In this document: one piece after another, positions 1-8,560 of the stretch
How the letters are laid out: every line of letters begins with the position of its first letter
Numbering within the stretch: the stretch's first letter is position 1
Source: Bacteroides stercorirosoris
Lineage (GTDB): Bacteria; Bacteroidota; Bacteroidia; Bacteroidales; Bacteroidaceae
Length of the DNA: 64,000 nucleotides
Assembly (NCBI RefSeq): GCF_900142015.1
Contig: NZ_FQZN01000025.1
Span: 1-64,000 of the forward strand
Direction of reading: 5' to 3'
Notes under the pieces: generated by a model
What the model was told of the DNA's origin: nothing
Databases searched by the model: none
Seen by the model: only the letters and a program-made list of their open reading frames with translations
Position numbers and translations under genes: made by a program

Positions 1-49
1 GAAGACGGAGGATTTCTTGCTTTTCTGCTAATGTGTGATGTCTTGACAT
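1..49 (-). CDS. IS3-type OrfA transposase subunit, N-terminal 16 residues only
   Basis: The frame starts with ATG at 49 and stays open to position 1. The visible peptide MSRHHTLAEKQEILRL is hydrophilic and resembles the beginning of the HTH protein made by orfA in IS3-family elements, which binds the element's ends. Start choice rests on the position about 46 bp inside the terminal repeat. No catalytic DDE part is visible because it would lie further left. Confidence 0.45.
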   Translation of the reverse strand, partial: MSRHHTLAEKQEILRL

Positions 50-56
50 AAATAAA

Positions 57-86
57 CCCCGAAAGTTTTTTGTCCAACTTTCGGGG
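57..86 (-). terminator. Perfect 10-bp hairpin near the IS end; could stop the cargo operon
   Basis: CCCCGAAAGT at 57-66 pairs with ACTTTCGGGG at 77-86. On the minus strand it is followed by TTTATTTAT, so it could act as a rho-independent terminator for the operon ending at 113. It overlaps the IS terminus, where it more likely blocks read-through into the transposase. Confidence 0.55.
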
Positions 87-112
87 GTCACTTCATTCGC
101 GACACATCCTCA

Positions 113-595
113 CTAAAATATACGCTTCATTATACAATATACCTCACCATAACTATCGCCTTCTATTGTAAATGGAGTTCCATGTTGAATATCATATCCT
201 TGTCCCAATTTGCTTGTCCAAAAACCATTCCTCAACTCACGAGCTGCATGTGTCCATGTTTTACTATCTTTTTTCACATATAACGCAACCTTTTGATATT
301 TATCCTCATACTCCCAACTATCACACAACTCATACCCTTTAGTTCTAAATGCGTCTATTAGACATTCAATTTCCATACCTTGTTTGGCATCCTCAGGCCA
401 ATAAACAACACTATCTAAGGGAGGAGGAGTTATACTTGGCGGTTGCATCCACCGATCATTATAGTGACAAGCCCATGCAAGACAATTGTAATTTGGATTA
501 ATAGGACTAGTCAATTTAAAATTCTTATCAGTTGCCAATTTTGGGAAAATACCAATAATCCTTTTCTTAATTAACTCTTCAGTGCTTTTATCCAT
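113..595 (-). CDS. DUF7689-like protein with conserved Cys/His pair
   Basis: A 160-residue soluble protein. It contains NPNYNCLAWA (Cys38) and THAAREL (His116), followed by a WTSKLGQGYDIQH stretch and a C-terminal YGEV segment. This pattern fits the DUF7689 family as I remember it. A Cys that starts a helix plus a downstream His is also the arrangement of papain-like or NlpC-like cysteine hydrolases, so an enzymatic role is possible but only inferred. It is the last gene of a three-gene operon and overlaps the preceding gene by 25 bp, which implies translational coupling. The DNA is much more AT-rich than the phage structural genes next to it, a sign of separate origin. Confidence 0.6.
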   Translation of the reverse strand: MDKSTEELIKKRIIGIFPKLATDKNFKLTSPINPNYNCLAWACHYNDRWMQPPSITPPPLDSVVYWPEDAKQGMEIECLIDAFRTKGYELCDSWEYEDKYQKVALYVKKDSKTWTHAARELRNGFWTSKLGQGYDIQHGTPFTIEGDSYGEVYCIMKRIF

Positions 596-1026
596 AATTT
601 ACATGCATCACTAATAGTAACGTTTGGTTTATCGGTTATTTTCTTCTTATAAATCATATTGAGTGCCCAAACCAAGTTAGAAGGCTCACGCTCCAACTCT
701 TCCAAAATAAACGGAACAGCTTTTGTTCCCATATTCACAATAGCCTTAAAATCATTCTGTTCAATAATATCTTTCACAGAAGAAAGGAAGAAAGTATTGT
801 CCATCCATGAATTATAATAATCATAAAACTTCCTCTTTGCAATAAAAATATTATTTTCTTGATTATCTACTTCTTGAATATACTTTGATGCTTTAGGCTT
901 AGATATGACAGCAGTTATGTCACTATATTGATCTAAATCAGCGTACATAAGTGCCGGACTGCTAACCAATAGACCAGCAGCAATAGTCAAAGGTTTAAAC
1001 CCATTTTTAAAGCTTACTAATTGCAT
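571..1026 (-). CDS. Small protein with signal-peptide-like N terminus (middle gene of cargo operon)
   Basis: A 151-residue protein of unknown function. Residues 12-29 form a hydrophobic segment ending LMYA, resembling a secretion signal or a single membrane anchor. The mature part is mixed charged with a C-terminal helical stretch (IVNMGTKAVPFILEELE, then LVWALNMIY) that resembles one HEAT-like repeat. It overlaps its upstream neighbour by 10 bp and its downstream neighbour by 25 bp, so the three products are probably made in fixed ratio. No family assignment is possible by eye. Confidence 0.6.
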   Translation of the reverse strand: MQLVSFKNGFKPLTIAAGLLVSSPALMYADLDQYSDITAVISKPKASKYIQEVDNQENNIFIAKRKFYDYYNSWMDNTFFLSSVKDIIEQNDFKAIVNMGTKAVPFILEELEREPSNLVWALNMIYKKKITDKPNVTISDACKLWIKALKS

Positions 1027-1763
1027 AATTCGATTATTTTATCTGTGACATTACTAAAAAATATATCATTCTTTACCTCTCTAAGTTCCTGTAAAACCGA
1101 TTGTATAGAACTAATATCAAATATGAGATTACTTTTATTCAAAACATCAATATCGAATATATAAAGATATTTTTCAGGAGTCTTATCTAAATTCTGATTA
1201 ACAATAGAATAGACACCCTCTTTAATATCCAACATTAGTCTAAATCCATATTTAATTAAAGGGTATGGAACTCCATTCTCTGCTGATGATATAATAGTTT
1301 TAAAATAAACTGTCGGATCCTCAAATTCGTCTAAAACAAATTGATTAATAAATCGGATAGAAATTCTTGTTATAATATGCTTTTCCAATATCGGAGCAAA
1401 CACCATAAGATATTGACAAACAATACGTTCAAATTCATCCCATCCAATATAATCACGTTCATCAGTATAGGTTAAACTACCTTCTCCTATAGTTAATTTA
1501 CATTTTTGATCTTCACTATAGTATACATAGTTAACCATTTTAGCATTGGAAGTTCCTGATATTTTAGAGACACCTAATGGAATTGATGACGAAGGCAAAT
1601 TTATACTAGCTTCAATAGTATCATTCCTTTTAGGAAAATACTTACTCAATTGAGAATCACATTTAAGAAAATCACTCAGTGCTGTATTTCCCATTTCAAA
1701 TTTCAATTGAAATAAAGCTACTTCTACTGGTGGTTTACTTAACTTCGGCCACATCTTTGCCAT
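1017..1763 (-). CDS. TIGR04255-family protein
   Basis: A 248-residue protein. The N terminus KLSKPPVEVALFQLKF, the central DYIGWDEFERIV and the ITRISIRFINQF strand match the layout of TIGR04255, a sporadically distributed family of unknown function found in mobile and accessory DNA. It is the first gene of an operon of three overlapping genes and is preceded by a Bacteroides-type -7 box at 1819-1826. Start could be MAKMW or the third-codon MWPKL. Its company with a secreted-looking protein and a Cys/His protein suggests a host-benefit cargo module, but the function is not known. Confidence 0.65.
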   Translation of the reverse strand: MAKMWPKLSKPPVEVALFQLKFEMGNTALSDFLKCDSQLSKYFPKRNDTIEASINLPSSSIPLGVSKISGTSNAKMVNYVYYSEDQKCKLTIGEGSLTYTDERDYIGWDEFERIVCQYLMVFAPILEKHIITRISIRFINQFVLDEFEDPTVYFKTIISSAENGVPYPLIKYGFRLMLDIKEGVYSIVNQNLDKTPEKYLYIFDIDVLNKSNLIFDISSIQSVLQELREVKNDIFFSNVTDKIIELCN

Positions 1764-1818
1764 AATTATTTCTTTATTTATCTAATAGTTTTAATAGATT
1801 TGAAACAAAAATTCGTTG

Positions 1819-1826
1819 CAAATATA
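1819..1826 (-). promoter_or_regulatory. Bacteroides -7 box for the cargo operon
   Basis: TATATTTG on the minus strand matches TAnnTTTG and lies 56 bp before the TIGR04255-like start. No clear TTTG -33 element is present, so it may be weak or activator-dependent. The surrounding 1764-1982 gap is very AT-rich and holds nothing else I can identify. Confidence 0.5.
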
Positions 1827-1982
1827 ATGATAATATAATTATTGCACTAAATTTTATATTAAACTTTATAATCAATTTTATTTAGTACTCACTAAATTAT
1901 CCCTATAAATAGCACCTATTTGTCTTTATACTATAATATAGAGAACAACGACTTCATCTTTTTGTTTTATTATAAATACCAT

Positions 1983-3758
1983 TTATTCTACCCTGTAAAA
2001 ACTCCCCTTCAGCACCCTATTCAACCCATCCGCATCTATTTCCGCCTCAATCTTCTCGCACAAATATTGCTTATTGCCAATAAGAAACACCTTGTTTACA
2101 TCCGGCAAACGGTTAGCTTGAAAGTTGATGATATAGGGAATATTAGAATGAAACATCTTCAGAACAGAAAGCCGATGACCTACGCTGTCCGGACAAACAT
2201 CATTCAGACTGAGCGAATACGGAAGAAAATCAGTGAGCTGCGCAGCAGTCTTCTGCTGGTAGTCTGTAAAAGGATAAGCATAATCATACGAATGTACCTG
2301 ACCGCTATAAGTCACATCCTGTCGGTTGAACTTGCCGGTATTGATAGCCACCTCCATATATTCATTCTTTTCTTGCTTCTCCTGTAATTCCACGTCACCA
2401 TTGATTGCTTCCTGGATATTAAAGTGTTCTTGATGGACAGTAGTAGCCTGATATCCTACAGCCGGAATATTGAGATACATAGCTGCATAAGGACGATTTA
2501 ATGTATATTCAGCAACAGAACCGTAGACACCAACATTGAACTGAAGGATTTTGGCAGGTACAATCTTTAGTGGGGTATCTATATCGGAAGATTCCGGATT
2601 ACGTATCAAATCTGCATACAGGTTGACTTCACGCAGTTTGTTTTGATCATTCTCATTATAATTGATATAATAGCGTTTACCAACGACAAAAAGAGTGCTC
2701 TTCTTGTCACTGTCATTCATTCCATTGTAAGCGGCTACCATTGCATCATAAGTATCACATTCGAGCTTATAGGCTGCATCTACAATATCCCTTTCAATAC
2801 GCAGATAACCATCATCGGTATGTGAAGGCAAATCATAACCTATGTTCCCGGAACTGAGATCCTTTTCGCTTTTTTCGTCTTCAATTTCTACGGTAAACTC
2901 ACGAATCAATGCAGAACTATCAATAATTTCTTTTTCAGAATTGGCAAAGTAATCGTTGAGTCCAACAAGTCGTACAACTTTTGTGCGTTCATCGACTACC
3001 GTAACCGCACAAAGAAATCTCTCCAATTCATCGAAGAACTCGGAAATGGTCCAATGTGGTAGGGCATCAGCTATTTTATTGGAGGTAACGGCACTACAAA
3101 TATAAACGTTACGTAGAAAATTATCATTGAAAAATGATGTATCAAACGTATAACCGAAGTGTTCTACTATCCTCTTGATGACAGTTATCAGGTAAGGTTG
3201 TACGCACCGATTACGCGCATACGGACAAAGCGTAAAGTTATTCGTTCCAAATTCATAAATAACATCATTATTCAGATTCTTCCATTGAGCTTCTTGATAG
3301 AATACCGGAAGCCAAACAACTTCAACATCATCTACTGAACCATAATAACCCACCATGTTAGCGGGTGGTTGGAAATAGTTTTGGTTATTGTTAGGCCAAC
3401 CAACACTACCTAAATCAAGCTCATCAATATAGGTACTGTCGTTTGTCAAAAGGTTGAACTCCGCATTGCCCGATACGATCTGTACTTTAACAAGCGTGTC
3501 TTCAACCGACAATAAAACTGCGCTGCCATAAAGCAGACACCTGGCATCCACGATGAGCATAGCCGGAAGGATGGTCTTTTTCTTCGTCACATCCAGCCTG
3601 TTAACATGTTTGAATATGGCATGATTAGCCGGCATGGGGAGTTCTATATCCAATGAGTAATTGGAACTACGGGTGAAATAGGGATTCTCCGAGGTAAAAG
3701 TAATATTGAACCCTTCAGGAAGGGCGGCCAACTGTCCGTCAATGTATAATTCGGTCAT
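1983..3758 (-). CDS. Predicted distal tail/baseplate protein
   Basis: A 591-residue protein without signal peptide or membrane segments. It begins MTELYIDGQLAALPEG and is rich in beta-prone sequence. It lies directly downstream of the tape measure gene and overlaps its stop codon by 4 bp. In long-tailed phages this slot normally encodes distal tail or tail-tip proteins, so I infer a tail-tip or baseplate role. No enzymatic motif is visible. It is the last late gene before the AT-rich cargo operon. Confidence 0.55.
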   Translation of the reverse strand: MTELYIDGQLAALPEGFNITFTSENPYFTRSSNYSLDIELPMPANHAIFKHVNRLDVTKKKTILPAMLIVDARCLLYGSAVLLSVEDTLVKVQIVSGNAEFNLLTNDSTYIDELDLGSVGWPNNNQNYFQPPANMVGYYGSVDDVEVVWLPVFYQEAQWKNLNNDVIYEFGTNNFTLCPYARNRCVQPYLITVIKRIVEHFGYTFDTSFFNDNFLRNVYICSAVTSNKIADALPHWTISEFFDELERFLCAVTVVDERTKVVRLVGLNDYFANSEKEIIDSSALIREFTVEIEDEKSEKDLSSGNIGYDLPSHTDDGYLRIERDIVDAAYKLECDTYDAMVAAYNGMNDSDKKSTLFVVGKRYYINYNENDQNKLREVNLYADLIRNPESSDIDTPLKIVPAKILQFNVGVYGSVAEYTLNRPYAAMYLNIPAVGYQATTVHQEHFNIQEAINGDVELQEKQEKNEYMEVAINTGKFNRQDVTYSGQVHSYDYAYPFTDYQQKTAAQLTDFLPYSLSLNDVCPDSVGHRLSVLKMFHSNIPYIINFQANRLPDVNKVFLIGNKQYLCEKIEAEIDADGLNRVLKGSFYRVE

Positions 3759-6700
3759 TGCTTGTTACGTGATTTGTTATTCTCTAATTTTTTATATTCT
3801 CGTTGCGCTTGGTTAATACCCCGTTTACCGGTAACATAAGTCTCCGCCACTAACGGATCATCCAGGCGATTTTTAAGCTTACGCAGCACGCGGGTACATT
3901 CTACCAGCATCGCCACCATAGCCGGATCATTGGTTGTTGTAGTGGCACTGGCTCCGGGTGCCTTGGCCGGAACGGTACGCGTACTCTTGCCGGATCCTGC
4001 CACGGAAGCAATGTCTTCGGCTGTCAAATTACCAACATTTCCGGTGCGCTGTGCCACATCAATAACATCGAATATCGGCCGTAAATTCGGATTGGCCACC
4101 GCGAAACGATTGGCTACAAATTCATTGGAGTGAACGATACCTTGTGGTTGATCCCAGTTACCGGGACCGGTATAGCCACCAGTATAAAAATTGCCTATGG
4201 CGGACTTGGCCGTTTCGAAAGCAGCTGTAATCAGGGCGATTTCGGCAGCAGCTTTAGCCAGTCCCCAAATACCCATTTCTCCGACATTCCGAATAGTTGT
4301 CATAGACACATAAGCAATAAGCAGTTTCTGAACGGTATCAAGCACCATAACAACAAGATTCTGCAAAAACTCTCCCATAGCTTCCTCTTCACCAGCCAAA
4401 GTCTTACCCAGTGCAACTCCGAAATCTTGTGCAATACTCGACATCAGCATAAAAGTAGCTTCCATTTTTTCTTCTACATCTTCAAAAGCATCAATTGATT
4501 CATCTCGAAAATCGAAAATATCAAGCAACAACATACCTAATGTTGACATTTGTTGCTCAGTCGAGATGTCTGACCATTTGGTAATGTCATTCCAGCCTTC
4601 TTTTACTCTTTCCTGCCATGTTTTCTCCTCCTCTTCTGTTTCTTCAAAAGCCTTTTGGAGCTTCTTCATAACATATTCAAGAAATGATTCTACAGCTTTT
4701 TCTTCTTCTCCTGTTGCATCTTCTGTTATTTTTTGAATATCCTTCTTATATTTCTTTAGTAGCTCAAGAATTTTCATCAAATATTCCTCACGCGAAATAT
4801 ATCCTAACCTATACCGTTGATTCTCTTCTGCCAATTCTGCGTCCAAAGCTTTTTGTTGATTACTTAGGAATTGTTTCTTTTCATCAAGATCTTCTTTTAT
4901 GCATTGCTCCTTCAGTTTCAGCTGTAACGCAAGGATTTGGTTCATTATTTCTTCTCGTTTTTTAGGCTCCAAACCAACGATTTCAAGCCTCTTATTCAAA
5001 TACTTCATTTCCAGATCTGATAAGAATTGCAAGTATTCTGCCTGTGTCATTTCATCACTGGCTAAATACTGTTTCTTCAGTTCCGCCTGTTCTTTAAGGG
5101 ATTCCGTCTCAATCTGTTCCAATCTTTTGCGAATACGTTCTTTACGTTTGGCTTCGTCTTCTTCACAAGTACAAGGATCATTGCCACATTTCGGACATTT
5201 TCCACCACCATTGCCTCCGGTGGGGTTGTTTTTAGGCGTGCCTGGATTCAATGCTTTCCATTTTTCCTGTACCAGTTTCTTATAACGTGCAGTTAAAGAT
5301 GCAACAATCTCTTCTTCTTGAGAGATCTTGTTGCGAACATCCTCGCGAGCCATCGCCCCCATCGGTGAATGGTCACTCAATGCCGGGGATTTTTGAAGGC
5401 GCATTAAGTTGATCCGATGTTTATCCAGTTCGTCGGCAACCTCTTTCAATTCGATATTGGTTGCCAACACAGCATTATACTGGTCAAGTGCTTCTGTATT
5501 CTCATTAATGATTTTTCCTTCTTTATCAATCTCAGCATTATATTCTGGAATAATGGCCTGTAATTGCTCTATTGCCTTTTTCCGTTCGGAATTTGAGAGA
5601 TTATTATTATGTATCTTTTTTGTTAGTTGCTCAACAAGAGATGATTGGCGTGCATATTCATCATTTGACTTTTCTGTAATTTTTTCATTGACTTTATTGA
5701 GATCATAATAATCTTTGGTGCGTTGCGTCAATTTATAGGACGCAGTAGCAGCAGCAAGAACTAATGTTACCAGCAAACCAACCGGATTACTGGCCATGAT
5801 AGCCCAGGCTGCTTTCATGGATTTTGCAGCCAGGTCAACACGACCTCGTAAAACCTGCACGGCAGCAGCATATAAATAAGTGGCAATACGTAGTGACTTT
5901 AGCAAGACTGTATGTCCCTGCATGAGAGTTGACAATTTACGCAGGTTTCCGAATGATGTCACAGTATAACCGGATAGTGTATTCATTGATGCGGCATAAG
6001 CCAAATTGAGAACTGTTGCAACTTTGGTAAGCGAGTTCCAAATTGAATACCATGTTGTAATTATCTTCAGCCGGGTAGCATATACAAGCAATATCGTACT
6101 AAGCCACAATACAGTACCACCCCATTCTTTACACCAATCAATCAGTCCGGGTAGGAATTTGATGACATTGGTGAGCATATTGGTGCTAACTGTTAAAGCC
6201 GGATTTAGCTTTTCACCCAAATCAATAGCCGCCAATTTCATTTTATTGCGCGCCTGTTCCAATTTTGCCTGTGCCGTATCACTGTTTATTGCTGCCTGTT
6301 CATACGCCACATTCGTACCGGTAACGGCAGTTGTGAAGTCCTTCACCATCTCCGTGTTCTGAAGGATTACGGATGCCGTGTTATAACCTTCTTCCCCGAA
6401 CATCTTTTTAATGGCGCCTGCATCCATGTTCTTATTCTTCAGGTTCTCCAGTGCCTTATCCAAGCCAACGATTTTAGGATTGGTTTCATCCGCTCCGGTC
6501 TGAAGTACCAGGAAGAACTTTTTCAATCCCGTTCCGGCCACTTCATCTTTTAGACCCCGATAGGCAAGCGTTTCAATCAAAGCAACTGTCTGTTCAATGG
6601 GAACATTAGCTGAAGCTGCTGCTGTACCTGCATTCCGGATTGCCTTTGCCTGGCTTGCGATATTGGCGGATCCGGCTTGAGAACCGGCAGCCAACACATT

Positions 6701-7399
6701 GGCAAAACGTCCTGCCTGGTCAGCAGCTTCGCCATATTGGTTGAGCGACAAAGTAAGCGAATCAACCGCCTCATTGAGGGTGATATCCTTAGCTGCCGCC
6801 TGTAACCGCATCGCTTCTTCTGTCACTTGCTTCAATGCCTCCTTATCTCCAAGCAGTTCCGGTTTGGCCGACCCCACCAGCATGAACGCATCCAGGATCT
6901 CAGCAGCCGACTGGCGGACACGTAACCCCTCTTTTGTCATGGTGGTGGAAAGCGTCTTAGCCTGTTCTGTCAGCCAGGCAATGTTATCATCATCAAGCCC
7001 GGTCAAGGCTTTTAGCCCGGCTTGTGACTCTTCTAACTTGTTGCGCTCATCTCTGATGGCACGCAAGGCAAGAGTAAAACCGGTCAGAAAACCGATCACC
7101 GAAAGGATTACACCCCCAAAGCGGTTAAACCAATCTACCATACTGCCGATACTGATCGTTGCTTTCTTGGTCTCGGTAGTGATACCTTTTATCTCCTGGC
7201 GATGCTGCTTGAGTATGCCCTGAAGATGCTTTATCTTCGCCATGGTGCGGTTGTATTCTTCGGAACCACGTGTCATTTCCTTAATGTCACGCTGGAGACG
7301 CTTCATTTCCAAATCAATGGAATTTATGTCATTCTTGATCTCTTTTCCGTCAATATAGAGATACACACCTCTCTTGACAGTTTTGTTATTTTTTGCCAT
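3755..7399 (-). CDS. Phage tail tape measure protein
   Basis: A 1214-residue protein that sets tail length and is ejected ahead of the DNA. Residues 20-90 are a charged coiled coil. A hydrophobic segment follows near 92-115, then the tape-measure core around residues 130-400 with small-residue-rich helices. More hydrophobic helices occur around 430-560. Near residue 735 a CPKCGNDPCTC cluster looks like a small zinc-binding knot. A long Lys/Glu coiled coil and a Gly-rich C-terminal part follow. The length would correspond to a tail of roughly 180 nm by the usual 1.5 angstrom per residue rule. No sheath gene is seen, so a siphovirus is likely. Confidence 0.85.
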   Translation of the reverse strand: MAKNNKTVKRGVYLYIDGKEIKNDINSIDLEMKRLQRDIKEMTRGSEEYNRTMAKIKHLQGILKQHRQEIKGITTETKKATISIGSMVDWFNRFGGVILSVIGFLTGFTLALRAIRDERNKLEESQAGLKALTGLDDDNIAWLTEQAKTLSTTMTKEGLRVRQSAAEILDAFMLVGSAKPELLGDKEALKQVTEEAMRLQAAAKDITLNEAVDSLTLSLNQYGEAADQAGRFANVLAAGSQAGSANIASQAKAIRNAGTAAASANVPIEQTVALIETLAYRGLKDEVAGTGLKKFFLVLQTGADETNPKIVGLDKALENLKNKNMDAGAIKKMFGEEGYNTASVILQNTEMVKDFTTAVTGTNVAYEQAAINSDTAQAKLEQARNKMKLAAIDLGEKLNPALTVSTNMLTNVIKFLPGLIDWCKEWGGTVLWLSTILLVYATRLKIITTWYSIWNSLTKVATVLNLAYAASMNTLSGYTVTSFGNLRKLSTLMQGHTVLLKSLRIATYLYAAAVQVLRGRVDLAAKSMKAAWAIMASNPVGLLVTLVLAAATASYKLTQRTKDYYDLNKVNEKITEKSNDEYARQSSLVEQLTKKIHNNNLSNSERKKAIEQLQAIIPEYNAEIDKEGKIINENTEALDQYNAVLATNIELKEVADELDKHRINLMRLQKSPALSDHSPMGAMAREDVRNKISQEEEIVASLTARYKKLVQEKWKALNPGTPKNNPTGGNGGGKCPKCGNDPCTCEEDEAKRKERIRKRLEQIETESLKEQAELKKQYLASDEMTQAEYLQFLSDLEMKYLNKRLEIVGLEPKKREEIMNQILALQLKLKEQCIKEDLDEKKQFLSNQQKALDAELAEENQRYRLGYISREEYLMKILELLKKYKKDIQKITEDATGEEEKAVESFLEYVMKKLQKAFEETEEEEKTWQERVKEGWNDITKWSDISTEQQMSTLGMLLLDIFDFRDESIDAFEDVEEKMEATFMLMSSIAQDFGVALGKTLAGEEEAMGEFLQNLVVMVLDTVQKLLIAYVSMTTIRNVGEMGIWGLAKAAAEIALITAAFETAKSAIGNFYTGGYTGPGNWDQPQGIVHSNEFVANRFAVANPNLRPIFDVIDVAQRTGNVGNLTAEDIASVAGSGKSTRTVPAKAPGASATTTTNDPAMVAMLVECTRVLRKLKNRLDDPLVAETYVTGKRGINQAQREYKKLENNKSRNKQ

Positions 7400-7928
7400 A
7401 ACGTTTCTCGATTGTTATTTTATCAAACTTCTGAAGTACTTTTTTGAGTGCCTGGTCTCCGTAATATTCTCCGGAGAGGTCGGCCAATGATTCTATATTT
7501 TCTACAATGGGCGGATCCAACCAAGGTAATGGAGTACGGCGGATAACCGCATAGTGTTCATCAATTGTGCGCATACGCCTGATGCGGTATTCCGAAACAC
7601 GCAATGAGCGAAGCTCCTGACGCTTCTTTTTGTCACTCCATGCCGAATGACCTTTCATAATGATACCATCTTTAACAATGTATCCACGTCCGGCACCGTA
7701 TTCTCGATATGCTCCATAACGTTCAAAGCGAAAGCCAAGCCCTACATAAGCCGGTCCACCTTCACGATCATTTAGCAAACGTGCTTGTAGTCCTCTACGA
7801 AGTTTGCCTGAAGCATGAGTACGATGTAGGATATTTATAGATATTCCCCGAACTTTATGAGTCCAATTTTCCACCCCCTTATTATATTCAGCGGGACTCA
7901 TTAACCTGTTTTCTTCAATGATAGCCAT
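7386..7928 (-). CDS. Phage virion protein upstream of tape measure
   Basis: About 180 residues. I chose ATG at 7928 (MAIIEENR) because the longer frame starting at 7955 would begin inside a perfect 12-bp terminator-like hairpin. The protein is basic, with REYGAGRGYIVK and many Arg residues, and has no membrane segment. Its place between endolysin and tape measure suggests a minor tail or assembly protein; tail-chaperone and gp10-like roles are possible alternatives. The stop overlaps the tape measure start by 14 bp. Confidence 0.55.
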   Translation of the reverse strand: MAIIEENRLMSPAEYNKGVENWTHKVRGISINILHRTHASGKLRRGLQARLLNDREGGPAYVGLGFRFERYGAYREYGAGRGYIVKDGIIMKGHSAWSDKKKRQELRSLRVSEYRIRRMRTIDEHYAVIRRTPLPWLDPPIVENIESLADLSGEYYGDQALKKVLQKFDKITIEKRYGKK

Positions 7929-7966
7929 AAAAAAAGCCTTTAGTTTCAGGTACAAAACTAAAGGCT
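7929..7966 (-). terminator. Perfect hairpin plus T-tract between endolysin and tail gene
   Basis: On the minus strand, AGCCTTTAGTTT (7966-7955) pairs with AAACTAAAGGCT (7946-7935) around an 8-base loop. T residues at 7934-7929 follow immediately and then the ATG at 7928. It looks like a rho-independent terminator for the endolysin transcript, yet it abuts the next start codon. Confidence 0.8.
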
Positions 7967-7993
7967 GAAAAGAGTGGGAAAAAGGACAAGAAA

Positions 7994-8518
7994 TTAGCGA
8001 ACGGAGAACTTGAAATCATTGATTCGGTTCAACCATCCTTTCCGGAACACAAGCTGCGACGGATTCTTTTTACAGATTTCTTCAACAAACCGGATCCGGT
8101 CCGCCTTGACAGCTTCAAACAACTGGCGCTGGTTGGCCAGATTAATACTGGCAACCGTCTGAGGTCCTACAATACCATCCACCTTAATCTGTAGGAGTTG
8201 CTGTACTCTTGTGATTCCAGGACGTCCGGAAGCCCATACCCAGTCCACACAAATGTTGGCAATGGACTGGTTATGTATAAAATCAGCCTGATAACGGTCC
8301 CAATAATACTTTTTGAAGATATTGAATACATCTTCCGGAGTAATCAATCGTAGATCATCCGCATCGATATCGCCATCACCGTCTTTGTCATAACCGCATG
8401 ATCTCCATGTTGACAAGGTAATACCCATGTTGGTTTTACCACCTTTGTCATTTTTGTGATCACTCCATCCGCCTTCCCATTTGCGGATGATTTTGAATAA
8501 AACTTCTGCTTTTGCCAT
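7994..8518 (-). CDS. GH108-type endolysin (N-acetylmuramidase) with EF-hand loop
   Basis: A 174-residue peptidoglycan hydrolase that would release progeny by cutting the glycan backbone. Residues 14-33 hold the GH108 signature, with catalytic Glu15 in WEGGWSDHKNDKGG followed by MGIT. The second half (VQQLLQIKVDGIVGPQTV) is the peptidoglycan-binding part common to this family. Residues 44-55 (DKDGDGDIDADD) form a canonical calcium-binding EF-hand loop inserted in the catalytic domain. There is no signal peptide, so access to the wall would need the holin at 21985. The gene is far from the holin, beside the tail genes. Confidence 0.88.
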   Translation of the reverse strand: MAKAEVLFKIIRKWEGGWSDHKNDKGGKTNMGITLSTWRSCGYDKDGDGDIDADDLRLITPEDVFNIFKKYYWDRYQADFIHNQSIANICVDWVWASGRPGITRVQQLLQIKVDGIVGPQTVASINLANQRQLFEAVKADRIRFVEEICKKNPSQLVFRKGWLNRINDFKFSVR

Positions 8519-8560
8519 ATTGTATAAATGAATGAAACATTGGCAAAAGTAACATGTAGC

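Larger units (their letters stand above)
1..95 (-). mobile_element. 5' end of an IS3-family insertion sequence, cut by the window edge
   Basis: Read on the minus strand, position 95 begins TGAAGTGACCCCCGAAAG and continues TTGGACA, which matches the conserved terminus of IS3/IS150-type elements as I remember it. A 10-bp perfect stem (57-66 with 77-86) follows. It fits the hairpin that such elements carry ahead of orfA. An ATG at 49-47 opens a frame that reads MSRHHTLAEKQEILRL before leaving the window, resembling the start of an orfA helix-turn-helix protein. The rest of the element and its transposase lie outside, so the family is inferred from the end only. Confidence 0.6.

Noticed and set aside
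3930..7223. Several plus-strand frames of 90-170 codons within the tape measure gene
   Set aside because: They are antisense shadows of a long biased coding sequence, with no ribosome-binding context.
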